Below, in pieces: positions 9,312 to 17,609 of a stretch of 60,651 bases of DNA. Within the stretch, counting starts at the first letter, position 1, and each line of letters opens with the position of its first letter. The notes under the pieces were generated by a model that searched no databases, had not been told where the DNA came from, and saw only the letters and a list, made by a program, of their open reading frames with translations. Location: positions 1 through 60,651 of the forward strand of contig CAMWKH010000016.1 of NCBI GenBank assembly GCA_947174805.1, read 5' to 3'. The translations under genes were made by a program, and so were the position numbers. The DNA is from an uncultured Roseburia sp. Lineage in GTDB: Bacteria; Bacillota; Clostridia; Lachnospirales; Lachnospiraceae.

Positions 9312-9452
9312 TCAATGCGTACCGCATACCCAGGAAAAAACCTTCTCGTTGTGAAATTCTGGTAATTTCATCCAGAAGGCTTTTTTCATTTCTATAAAAT
9401 CTTTTTCATAGCAGACGATGTCATCATAGATTTTTTTAAAAAATTTATTCAT
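9312..9452 (-). pseudogene. decayed copy of the small gene at 1306-1554
   Basis: A 46-codon frame whose first 20 codons (M.K...KI.D.I..YEKDFI) match the 82-residue protein at 1306-1554. The following roughly 100 nt of the intact gene are missing, and the 3' part matches at nucleotide level in a shifted frame (both contain an AAAAAACCTTC block). It is therefore an internally deleted, frameshifted duplicate. Confidence 0.7.
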
Positions 9453-9581
9453 ATGTTATATATCCCCTTTCAGATTATGTTAAAAGAAAAACAGTATGGA
9501 GAGCCGTAATGTTTATTGTCCTGATTTTAAGCTGACATTTTGCCTCTTGTATTAATTATAAATAATTATATTAGTAATAAC

Positions 9582-9608
9582 TAAATTATTTAACAAAAAC
9601 TCCGATAT
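9582..9608 (+). promoter_or_regulatory. sigma-28-like promoter of the Sel1-repeat gene
   Basis: TAAATTAT-N11-TCCGATAT has the spacing and CCGATAT core of the flagellin promoters in this window and lies 50 nt before the predicted start. The rest of 9453-9581 is AT-rich spacer. Confidence 0.6.
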
Positions 9609-9658
9609 AATACAGAAGAATGATGCCATAGCAAAATCTGAAGGGAGGCGCTACCCTG

Positions 9659-10891
9659 TTGAAAGAATCAAAGGAATCAAAATCATACATACATTTAGAG
9701 GCAACTTATCCCCATAAGCTGCTTTTATGCATGAAAGAAATCTGCGATGGCGATAAAAATCCTTTGCTAAATCAAGAAGAATATCTAAAATCATTTCATG
9801 AACTTTTTCCTAACTGCCTGGATGAATGGAAACTGTTAAAAACTGCCTACGACAAAAAGGTGATAGACGATTTCTTTTCGGCAGACAGGGAGCCATATTG
9901 GCAGAAAAGAGTAACAATCCAAAAAAATTTTCTCATGCTCATGGGAATTATGTCAGAACGCAATGCGGCGGCATTGCTGGAAAGTCTGATGTTTATCTTC
10001 CACTGGGATTTTTTTGTCAAAATAAAGCGCAGATGGAATACGAAGGAAGAAGAATGGGCGCAGTTCCATACCCAGACGGAAATAGACCGTACACAAAAGC
10101 TGCCGGAGATTTTTCCCCTACAGAAAAAAAGCGCAGACCTGGAGTTTGGCCCTGACCCTGCTGGTTCGCCGGAAAATGACGGGGAAGCGGTATTGTCCGC
10201 TGCAAATCCCTGGGCACCCACCGGAGGTTCTGAGAAAACGGAAGGGAAGACTTTGGGGGAAGAAATAAATTCAGAAGAACTGTTTCAGGAAATACCAAAA
10301 GAAAGGCAAACGGAGGATTTTGAGTATACAGGGAATGTGCTTAAGCAAAAGCCTGAGGAGGTAAAATTTTATCAAAAAATGAGCCTTTTCCAGCGGCGGG
10401 TATTAAAAAAAGCTCTGTCAGGGGATACGGAAAGCCAATGTGAGATGGGGGCATATTACGCAGACCAGTCCGGCGGCCATCTGGATTACCGGGAGGCAAT
10501 CCGCTGGTATGAAGCGGCGGCGGAAAAGGGAACGGAACGTGCGCTTTTTGAAATTGGGAGAATATATGATATCAATGGATCCGGCATTGCAGGGGAGAAG
10601 GATAAAGCTTTGAAAATATATAGAAAACTGGCTGTCCGGGGTTATCCCACGGCCCAGTGCGTTCTGGGGATGAAATACCGTCTGGGTGACGGTGTAAAGG
10701 AAAATCTAAAAGAGGCTGCCAAGTGGCTGGAACGGTCGGCCCTGCAGGGGCATGATGCGGCCATCCGCAATTTAGCAGATTTATACCGCTCTACCGGGGA
10801 ACTGAAAAAAGCGGAAAAATGGTATCGCATAGGGGCTGCCAAGGGGGACGAATATTGTATCAGGGGGTTTGGAAAAAAGGTGCACCGCTGA
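9659..10891 (+). CDS. Sel1-repeat (tetratricopeptide-like) protein
   Basis: A 410-residue protein with an N-terminal region of about 130 residues of unknown fold, an acidic low-complexity linker (about 130-225), and four Sel1-type repeats from about residue 255 to the end (AIRWYEAAAEKGTERALFEIG; ALKIYRKLAVRGYPTAQCVLG; and so on). Sel1 repeats form helical solenoids that scaffold protein complexes. The start is TTG, with GGGAGG 10 nt upstream. There is no signal peptide. Its position between flagellins and its sigma-28-like promoter suggest a role in motility or flagellar assembly; that is inference. Confidence 0.8.
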   Translation: MKESKESKSYIHLEATYPHKLLLCMKEICDGDKNPLLNQEEYLKSFHELFPNCLDEWKLLKTAYDKKVIDDFFSADREPYWQKRVTIQKNFLMLMGIMSERNAAALLESLMFIFHWDFFVKIKRRWNTKEEEWAQFHTQTEIDRTQKLPEIFPLQKKSADLEFGPDPAGSPENDGEAVLSAANPWAPTGGSEKTEGKTLGEEINSEELFQEIPKERQTEDFEYTGNVLKQKPEEVKFYQKMSLFQRRVLKKALSGDTESQCEMGAYYADQSGGHLDYREAIRWYEAAAEKGTERALFEIGRIYDINGSGIAGEKDKALKIYRKLAVRGYPTAQCVLGMKYRLGDGVKENLKEAAKWLERSALQGHDAAIRNLADLYRSTGELKKAEKWYRIGAAKGDEYCIRGFGKKVHR

Positions 10892-11031
10892 AAAATTATT
10901 TTTTATCGCTAAACCAGGCAAAACTGCAGTCCATGGAAAGAGCTGATTGAAAAAACAAAACGACGGACTGGGATGCCATAAAACCGGAAGACATACCGGA
11001 ACATGGCAGGAAATTTGATTTTAGTATTTAA
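10891..11031 (+). pseudogene. short decayed coding fragment
   Basis: Reading in one frame gives about 45 protein-like codons ending in DWDAIKPEDIPEHGRKFDF, interrupted by one TGA at 10948-10950 and closed by TAA at 11029-11031. No start or ribosome site is visible. I do not recognise the parent family. Nothing else is seen in 10,892-11,221 apart from the hairpin at 11,057-11,104. Confidence 0.3.
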
Positions 11032-11056
11032 ATTGGGACTATCCTAAAATTAATAG

Positions 11057-11104
11057 AAACCTTCAAGCTGATGTAAGATAAAATTGCTCAGTTTGGAGGT
11101 TTTA
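11057..11104 (+). terminator. rho-independent terminator
   Basis: A 13-bp stem with two wobble pairs (AAACCTTCAAGCT/AGTTTGGAGGTTT) followed by a short T run, between the Sel1-repeat gene and flagellin 3. Confidence 0.65.
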
Positions 11105-11221
11105 TTATGTCTCTTGCAGCAATTCATTAATTTCTATTCAAAAATCTCCTCTCACTTCCCACAAAATATAGTGGTATTCTCCTTATTTTAATTATTTATT
11201 ACTAATTTTATTGTTTATAAC

Positions 11222-11249
11222 TAAAGTTTTTATCAAAAAGCACCGATAC
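11222..11249 (+). promoter_or_regulatory. sigma-28-type promoter of flagellin 3
   Basis: TAAAGTTT (perfect -35) followed after 12 nt by ACCGATAC, 59 nt upstream of the start. Confidence 0.8.
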
Positions 11250-11308
11250 CTTGATAAAGAAACAGGATGAATATGAGATTTATTTAAAAATGTCACGGAG
11301 GACAAATT

Positions 11309-14300
11309 ATGCAGGTAATCGCACACAATATGCTGTCACAGTTCACGGAACGGCAGCTTAATATTACGGACAAAAACAAATCCAAATCCACAGAAAAGCT
11401 CTCATCCGGCTACCGCATTAACCGGGCAGGGGATGATGCCGCAGGGCTTGCCATATCAGAGAAAATGAGATGGCAGGTGCGGGGACTTAAACGGGGACAG
11501 CAAAATATCCAGGATGGTGTTTCCTGGCTTCAGGTTGCTGATGGAAGCATGGAAGAAATCTCCAAGATAATTCACCGGATACGGGAACTTTCTGTCCAGG
11601 CTTCCAATGACACAAATACGCAGTCAGACAGGGCTTCTATTGATACTGAAATCAAAGAGCTGAAAAAAGAAATCAACAATATTTCCCGGAATACGGAATT
11701 CAACACCCAGGATATCTTTGACAACAGTTATGTTTCCATGGATATCTTTGGAATGCCCGGTGATTTACAGATTTTTGACGCTGCCTATGATAATGTCACC
11801 GGAGACGTAACCTACGGCGGTTTCGTATTCCATGGAGAACGGTATACCTGGGATACGGTAGCTCCCGGAATGGTAAGCGTTGATGCAGCCACGGGAAAAC
11901 AGGTGTTTGCCGGAGGAGAATACAGCTATACAGACGCAAATGGAAATTACTTTAATATCTCCTGCAAGCCCGGTGACGAAGTGCCAACGATTTCCAGAAC
12001 CCTGGAATTTTCCGCCACCTCCCAAGGCATTGTCATTGACGGAAAAACCATGGACTGGAGCAATGTAATCGATGAAGACGGATATCCATTTTCCTCTTCC
12101 AATATACACGGAGGCGCCTGGTCTTTAGATTATATGGGAGCCACCATAGCGTTTTTTGTGGGGGACATCCAAACATTAGATGATATGGTAGACAGCATCA
12201 ATTCCTGCAATGACGGAAAAGTGGCCTACACCTGGACAACAGAATTTACAGGGACAAAAGATGTAACAGCAGTGGATGCCCAGGTAATGAAGAATCTGCA
12301 GATTTCCAACTCCTTTGCCGCAAACTTAACTTCCGGGGATAAAGTCGCCTATACAGTTCGGGCGGCAAACGGCGGGGCACAAAACGGTATCTGGCTGGAA
12401 AACAGCAATGGATCCATGGTAAACGGTTCTTTTAAATCCTGGGCGGATTTGGGTATCACTTCCTGGAATTCCGGAACGGATATTTCCTCTCAGATTAAAT
12501 ATACCTACGCTGACAATGAAGGGGTAAACGACACATACCTTTCTTTTGACTTTTATCTGTCAGACATTACCAGCGCCGATTCTGTCATTGACGGACTTGA
12601 CGGCATGATTATCAGCGGTGAAAACATCCGTACCAATTATTCCACGAACGTAGGTGCGGATTTAATCGGCAATGTACAAAAAGTAACGTCAAGCGCTAAA
12701 AATCCCATTACATTTGATGAAGAAAAGGCTCTGGGGAGGGATTTTGAGCAGCAGAAAATCGATGCCTTTAAAAAAGAAACCATTACATATGACGACGCAA
12801 ACCACACCGCAGAAGTGTCTTTTAAAGATAGTGCCGGAAATGCCGTCCTTACTTACGGTACTGATACCACCGGTAATGAAAACCGGCTGGACCGTGATTT
12901 AAAAACTTATGCCGCCTATGTCCTGCAGCAAAAGCAGATGCTTGCCCTCTCTGGGAAAGACCCCCAGGGCACAGACATACAGCTTGGTTCCGGCAGCCTT
13001 ACTGACCTGGTAGGGGCTGGTAACATTACTACCAGCGGCCACTTCAGTGAAACCGTAACCATTGGCCCCGGGATGGATTTATCCGATGGAAACGGTTATT
13101 TCCAGCCTGGTGAAGCCGGCAAAACCTACCCTGCAGCATCCATAGATTTTTCGGGACTGGGAACGGCTTACACCATCGACTCCCTTTTGGGACTGGGGTT
13201 TAATTCCACATGCAAAACTTGCAATAATCACTACAGTGTGCTTTTTACAGAGGGTTCCGCATCTTCCGTCAGCGGAGGCGGCTATGCATACAGTTTTCAA
13301 AAACAGGGAAGCCAGGATTACCTTCTACAGATTGATATCAACTCCTTAAAGGCCAATGGTGTTACTTCAGGCTCAGATTTGGCAAAAGCAATCGTGGATA
13401 TTACGACAGACTGTTTTGACTTCCATTATACCCAGTATGCTGCCGATGGTAATAAATTATGGGTATATGACGACCGTACCCAGAATACCGGCACAACTTC
13501 CGCTACCTTTGACACTGCCCCCCTTTACTCCATTGACACGGATATCTTTGATTTCTCTTTAGAGACAGGGGACGGACGTTCCATCGACGTGAGTTACACC
13601 TACAATTACGGAGATATTGCGGAGAGTATTGTAGTGGAAATGCAGCAAAATGCCCAGGGTAATTACATTAAAGATAACAATGGTTCTTATATCCTATATG
13701 ATAATACAGATCCTGCACACGCCGGAGCAGACCGATATGATATGAATGTCTCTTACAAAAGCGCAGATAAGACACAGACGCTAAATAATATAAGCGAAAC
13801 TGTAGAATCTTATAAACAGTTCGCTATGGAAGATATGCTGACAAACACTTCCGTCCAGCTGGATGTAAATGATTATACTTATATGGACATGGCGGGAGAC
13901 GAAAAAAAGAATGTGGCAATCCAGGCAATTTTTGATTCTAAATTAGTCGAAACCCCCATTGACAACGGACTAATTATACAAAACAGCAGCCTGGTTGGAG
14001 ATAAAACCACCATTCCACGATTTCCCATGAACACGGTAGTGCTAAGGCTGTACCGTGCGGGCACAAAAACCTTTGAGGAAGCACAGGCATCCATAGAATA
14101 TTGCGACTACGCCATGGATATGCTTCTTAGCAAAAGAAGTCTGTACGGGGCATATCAAAACCGTTTGGAACACACAGACAAAATCAAGGCCATTGAAGAA
14201 GAAAACGCCCAGGCCGCTGAATCCCGCATCCGTGATGCAGACATGGCCGCTGAAATGGTAAACCACTCCAAGCACAGCATTTTACAGCAGGCCGGACAGT

Positions 14301-14356
14301 CCATGCTCTCCCAGGCAAACCAGATGCCAAACGGGGTTTTGCAGCTTTTGCAGTAA
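11309..14356 (+). CDS. giant flagellin 3
   Basis: A 1015-residue flagellin, about twice the usual length. D0/D1 ends are canonical (INRAGDDAAGLAISEKMRW; IHRIRELSVQASND, with both arginines of the TLR5-contact motif retained; final GVLQLLQ). The central roughly 750 residues form a large beta-rich region with cysteines (for example CKTCNNHY near residue 635), suggesting several extra surface domains. The start has GGAGG at 11297-11301. No Lys/Asp metal-protease motif of the flagellinolysin type (HExxH) was seen. It is likely a minor or variant filament subunit; which of the three flagellins dominates cannot be read from the sequence. Confidence 0.93.
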   Translation: MQVIAHNMLSQFTERQLNITDKNKSKSTEKLSSGYRINRAGDDAAGLAISEKMRWQVRGLKRGQQNIQDGVSWLQVADGSMEEISKIIHRIRELSVQASNDTNTQSDRASIDTEIKELKKEINNISRNTEFNTQDIFDNSYVSMDIFGMPGDLQIFDAAYDNVTGDVTYGGFVFHGERYTWDTVAPGMVSVDAATGKQVFAGGEYSYTDANGNYFNISCKPGDEVPTISRTLEFSATSQGIVIDGKTMDWSNVIDEDGYPFSSSNIHGGAWSLDYMGATIAFFVGDIQTLDDMVDSINSCNDGKVAYTWTTEFTGTKDVTAVDAQVMKNLQISNSFAANLTSGDKVAYTVRAANGGAQNGIWLENSNGSMVNGSFKSWADLGITSWNSGTDISSQIKYTYADNEGVNDTYLSFDFYLSDITSADSVIDGLDGMIISGENIRTNYSTNVGADLIGNVQKVTSSAKNPITFDEEKALGRDFEQQKIDAFKKETITYDDANHTAEVSFKDSAGNAVLTYGTDTTGNENRLDRDLKTYAAYVLQQKQMLALSGKDPQGTDIQLGSGSLTDLVGAGNITTSGHFSETVTIGPGMDLSDGNGYFQPGEAGKTYPAASIDFSGLGTAYTIDSLLGLGFNSTCKTCNNHYSVLFTEGSASSVSGGGYAYSFQKQGSQDYLLQIDINSLKANGVTSGSDLAKAIVDITTDCFDFHYTQYAADGNKLWVYDDRTQNTGTTSATFDTAPLYSIDTDIFDFSLETGDGRSIDVSYTYNYGDIAESIVVEMQQNAQGNYIKDNNGSYILYDNTDPAHAGADRYDMNVSYKSADKTQTLNNISETVESYKQFAMEDMLTNTSVQLDVNDYTYMDMAGDEKKNVAIQAIFDSKLVETPIDNGLIIQNSSLVGDKTTIPRFPMNTVVLRLYRAGTKTFEEAQASIEYCDYAMDMLLSKRSLYGAYQNRLEHTDKIKAIEEENAQAAESRIRDADMAAEMVNHSKHSILQQAGQSMLSQANQMPNGVLQLLQ

Positions 14357-14437
14357 GTGCAAAGATATAAATTAATAGCAAAAGAAGAATGTGCAGAAAA
14401 AACATATACAAGTCTAAAAAAGCGTATCACAGATTAT

Positions 14438-14476
14438 CAGGTGTAAATCCTGTTTTATACCAAGGCTTTACACCTG
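14438..14476 (+). terminator. hairpin downstream of flagellin 3
   Basis: A 10-bp perfect stem, CAGGTGTAAA/TTTACACCTG. Its 3' arm and following bases resemble the terminator of flagellin 1 (both contain CACCTGCAT), suggesting a common origin. There is no strong T tract. Confidence 0.55.
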
Positions 14477-14492
14477 CATCTGGGAATTTACC

Positions 14493-14555
14493 CCGCCATC
14501 ACCTTACACCGTTTCTTATAACAGGCAATCCCATACCTGCGAATGGTAGTCATAC
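14493..14555. repeat. 63-bp exact copy of the 3' end of the gene at 1655-3373
   Basis: Bases 14493-14555 are identical to 1684-1746, inside the 3' end of the AAA-ATPase/PD-(D/E)XK gene. Homology stops sharply on both sides. It is a gene fragment in the same orientation, convergent with flagellin 3. It implies that a nuclease gene once stood here and was deleted. Confidence 0.9.
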
Positions 14556-14566
14556 TTTTCCCACTC

Positions 14567-14595
14567 TTGAAAATTCCTCCCACAAAGGCTATAAT
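14567..14595 (+). promoter_or_regulatory. sigma-A promoter of asnA
   Basis: TTGAAA-N17-TATAAT, a near-perfect vegetative promoter, 69 nt before the asnA start. No T-box or riboswitch is visible in the leader. Confidence 0.8.
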
Positions 14596-14664
14596 AATAA
14601 TCTAATGCTTATACTGCTCCACAACAGACATTGGGGCAAACCACAATATAAGGAGTCAAATATT

Positions 14665-15675
14665 ATGGAAAATTTAATCATTCCCAAAAACTATCAGCCA
14701 GCGCTGAATCTCCACGACACACAGATTGCCATTAAAACTGTAAAAGACTTTTTCCAGAATTTACTGGCACTGCATTTAAACCTGTCCCGTGTGTCAGCGC
14801 CTTTATTCGTAGACCCTCTCTCGGGCTTAAACGACAACTTAAACGGCGTGGAACGCCCGGTTTCTTTTGGAATCAAAGAACAAAACGATAAGACGGCGGA
14901 GGTTGTGCATTCCCTTGCCAAGTGGAAACGCTATGCCCTGGACAAATACGGCTTTTCCCTGGGAGAAGGTCTCTACACCGATATGAATGCTATCCGCAGG
15001 GACGAGGTTACAGACAATATTCACTCTATTTTTGTGGACCAGTGGGACTGGGAAAAAGTCATATCAACAGAGGACAGAAATCTGGAATTTCTGAAAAAAA
15101 CCGTGAGGACTGTTTACAGCTGTCTCAGAAAAACGGAAAAATATATGTCAATCCAGTATGACTACATAACAGAAATTCTTCCCCCGGAAATTTTCTTTAT
15201 CACCACTTCGGAACTGGAAGAGATGTACCCAGGCCAGACGCCAAAGGAACGGGAATACCGTATTTCCAGAGAAAAAGGAGCCGTGTGCATTATGCAGATT
15301 GGAGATGTGCTCTCCCACGGCAAACCCCACGACGGCAGGGCGCCGGACTATGACGACTGGGCATTAAATGCAGACATTGTGGTTTATTACCCTGTACTTG
15401 ATATCGCCCTGGAATTATCCTCCATGGGTATCCGTGTGGATAAAGATTCCCTCCTGTCCCAGCTGAAAAAAGCAGGGTGTGAAGAGAGAAAAGAACTTCC
15501 CTTCCAAAAAGCCGTTATTGAGGAAAAACTTCCCTTAACCATCGGCGGTGGTATCGGACAGTCCCGAATCTGTATGTTTTTCTTAAGAAAGGCCCACATC
15601 GGAGAAGTGCAGTCCTCCCTGTGGAAAGAAGAAATAATAGCAGAATGTAAATCGAAAAACATCCCCCTGCTGTAA
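14665..15675 (+). CDS. asnA: aspartate-ammonia ligase (asparagine synthetase A)
   Basis: A 336-residue AsnA, which makes asparagine from aspartate, ammonia and ATP; it is a class II aminoacyl-tRNA-synthetase-like fold. Characteristic segments are VSAPLFVDPLSGLNDNLNG near residue 45, GLYTDMNAIRRDE near 110, DQWDWEK, and the C-terminal GGGIGQSRICMFFL. Length matches the family. The frame is open 276 nt upstream, but that part crosses the flagellin 3 terminator; the ATG at 14665 has an AAGGAG site. It is probably cotranscribed with the aldolase gene, which starts 20 nt downstream. Confidence 0.95.
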   Translation: MENLIIPKNYQPALNLHDTQIAIKTVKDFFQNLLALHLNLSRVSAPLFVDPLSGLNDNLNGVERPVSFGIKEQNDKTAEVVHSLAKWKRYALDKYGFSLGEGLYTDMNAIRRDEVTDNIHSIFVDQWDWEKVISTEDRNLEFLKKTVRTVYSCLRKTEKYMSIQYDYITEILPPEIFFITTSELEEMYPGQTPKEREYRISREKGAVCIMQIGDVLSHGKPHDGRAPDYDDWALNADIVVYYPVLDIALELSSMGIRVDKDSLLSQLKKAGCEERKELPFQKAVIEEKLPLTIGGGIGQSRICMFFLRKAHIGEVQSSLWKEEIIAECKSKNIPLL

Positions 15676-15695
15676 AGAAAAAAGGAGTATACCCT

Positions 15696-16670
15696 ATGAA
15701 AGAAATATCAAAATTAATGGAATACCGTTCCGGAGTAAAAGTGGTGGACGCCACTTTGAGAGACGGAGGATTAGTAAATAATTTCAATTTCACAGACGAT
15801 TTTGTAAGAGATTTATACCGCACCAATGTGAAAGCAGGCGTCGATTACATGGAATTCGGCTACAAGGCCTCCAAGGATATGTTTGATGTGAACGCCTTCG
15901 GCAAATGGAAATTCTGCAATGACGAGGATATCAGAGCCATCGTGGAAGACAACGACACAGACCTTAAAATAGCGGTTATGGCGGACGTGGGACGCTGCGA
16001 TTACAAGACGGACATTATAGACCGCCAGGACAGCCCGATTGACTTAATCCGGGTGGCAACTTACCTCCACACCATCCCTGCTGCCATTGATGTTATTGAG
16101 AATGCCAAAAGCAAAGGGTATGAGGTGAGCTGCAATATTATGGCCATCTCCAACAACCAGGAAAGCGACCTTCGGGTTGCCCTTGACATGCTGGGAAAAA
16201 GTTCCGCTGATGTGTTATACATTGTGGACAGCTACGGCTCACTGTACCCGGAACAAATTGCCAGAGTTTCCGCTATGTACATGGAATATGCAGAAAAATA
16301 CAATAAGACCATCGGCATCCATGCCCACAACAACCAGCAGCTTGCCTTTGCCAACACAATCGAGGCCGTGGGCGACGGTGTGGACTGGCTGGATGCCACC
16401 TACGCCTCCATGGGAAGGGGTGCGGGCAACTGCGCCATGGAACTTCTTCTGGGATTCTTAAAAAATCCCAAATACAACATCTACCCTGCACTGCAGTTTG
16501 TGGAAAAACAAATGACGAAACTGAAAGAAGACGGGGTGGTCTGGGGTTACGACATACAATACTTAATCACAGGGGTATTAAACCAGCATCCCAGAACCGC
16601 CATCTCTTTCACAAAGGAAAAGAGAAAAGATTACACGGAATTTTACAAAGAAATCACAGCTCAGGAGTAA
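15696..16670 (+). CDS. HMGL-like aldolase (DRE-TIM metallolyase)
   Basis: A 324-residue TIM-barrel protein with the metallolyase signature VVDATLRDGG at residues 15-24 and a metal-binding HAHNNQ near residue 208, as in 4-hydroxy-2-oxovalerate aldolase, HMG-CoA lyase and isopropylmalate synthases. It is shorter than the synthases and lacks their regulatory domain, so a retro-aldol lyase activity is more likely than condensation. The start has AAAGGAG. It follows asnA by 20 nt. The substrate is unknown, and no partner acetaldehyde dehydrogenase is nearby. Confidence 0.85.
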   Translation: MKEISKLMEYRSGVKVVDATLRDGGLVNNFNFTDDFVRDLYRTNVKAGVDYMEFGYKASKDMFDVNAFGKWKFCNDEDIRAIVEDNDTDLKIAVMADVGRCDYKTDIIDRQDSPIDLIRVATYLHTIPAAIDVIENAKSKGYEVSCNIMAISNNQESDLRVALDMLGKSSADVLYIVDSYGSLYPEQIARVSAMYMEYAEKYNKTIGIHAHNNQQLAFANTIEAVGDGVDWLDATYASMGRGAGNCAMELLLGFLKNPKYNIYPALQFVEKQMTKLKEDGVVWGYDIQYLITGVLNQHPRTAISFTKEKRKDYTEFYKEITAQE

Positions 16671-16701
16671 GAAAGCGTCATCTCATAATTTCTGCCCTAT
16701 C

Positions 16702-16758
16702 AAAAAACATCCAGCCCGCTGAAGGCCATTTCCCCACAGCATTGGCTGGATGTTTACT
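16702..16758. terminator. bidirectional terminator
   Basis: An 11-bp perfect stem (AACATCCAGCC/GGCTGGATGTT) with a 27-nt loop and A/T runs outside both arms, between the convergent aldolase and nfo genes. Confidence 0.8.
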
Positions 16759-16764
16759 TTTGCA

Positions 16765-17598
16765 TCAGTCTCTATGCATTTCTTTTAACATGGCAATCTC
16801 TGCCGCCCACCCCGCATCATCATTGGGGGTTTCCAGGATAAAGGGAAGCCCATTCAGGCTTGGGTGATTGACAATCCGCTCCATGGCCTCTTTTCCAATC
16901 TGTCCCTCCCCCACTTTCTCATGGCGGTCTTTGTGGCTTCCCAAAGGATTCATACTGTCATTTAAATGAACGGCTTTTAAATTCTCAAGCCCAATCACTT
17001 GGTCAAATTCCTCCAACACACCATCCAGATTTTCCACGATATCATAGCCTCCGTCCCACACATGGCAGGTATCCAGGCAGACGCCAACTTTTTCTTTTAA
17101 GGAAACCAAATCCAAAATTGCCCGAAGTTCCTCAAAATTTCGTCCCACTTCTGAGCCTTTTCCCGCCATTGTCTCAAGGAGAACCGTGGTGGTCATATCC
17201 TCTCTCAGCACCTCATTTAATACCTGGCCTATCATGGCAATCCCCGCCTCACTGCCCTGTCCCACATGGGAGCCGGGATGGAAATTATAGTAATTTCCCG
17301 GGGTATACTCCATTCTCACCAGGTCATCCATAAACATTTCTTTGGCAAACTTCCGAATATCTTCTTTCGCAGCACAGATATTCATGGTATAGGGAGCATG
17401 GGCCACCAGCTTTCCAAAGGAATGCTCCTCCGCCAGCCTTAAAAACTTGTCCACGTCTTCCTGGATTATCTCTTTTGCCTTTCCGCCCCTGGGATTTCTG
17501 GTAAAAAAGGCAAAGGTGCTGGCTCCCAGTTTTAACGCCTGCTTTCCCATGGCCTCATAACCTTTTGACGATGAAATATGACTTCCGATATAAAACAT
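16765..17598 (-). CDS. nfo: deoxyribonuclease IV (endonuclease IV, AP endonuclease)
   Basis: A 277-residue zinc AP endonuclease acting in base-excision repair. It begins with [17 protein letters not shown], as in the family, and contains HAPYTMNI, the metal-binding segments FHPGSHVG and [43 protein letters not shown] and a C-terminal FILETPND. All metal ligands appear present. The gene lies 11 nt after fbp and is last in the riboswitch-controlled dapA operon, so its transcription may depend on lysine. Confidence 0.95.
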   Translation of the reverse strand: MFYIGSHISSSKGYEAMGKQALKLGASTFAFFTRNPRGGKAKEIIQEDVDKFLRLAEEHSFGKLVAHAPYTMNICAAKEDIRKFAKEMFMDDLVRMEYTPGNYYNFHPGSHVGQGSEAGIAMIGQVLNEVLREDMTTTVLLETMAGKGSEVGRNFEELRAILDLVSLKEKVGVCLDTCHVWDGGYDIVENLDGVLEEFDQVIGLENLKAVHLNDSMNPLGSHKDRHEKVGEGQIGKEAMERIVNHPSLNGLPFILETPNDDAGWAAEIAMLKEMHRD

Positions 17599-17609
17599 AT
17601 GCCGCTCCT

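Noticed and set aside
3815..11249. Invertible promoter segments controlling flagellins
   Set aside because: All three promoters point toward their genes and I found no flanking inverted repeats or site-specific recombinase gene in the window.
14389..14664. Upstream extension of asnA by 92 codons
   Set aside because: It runs through the flagellin 3 hairpin, the 63-bp relic and the asnA promoter; the family start is at 14665.
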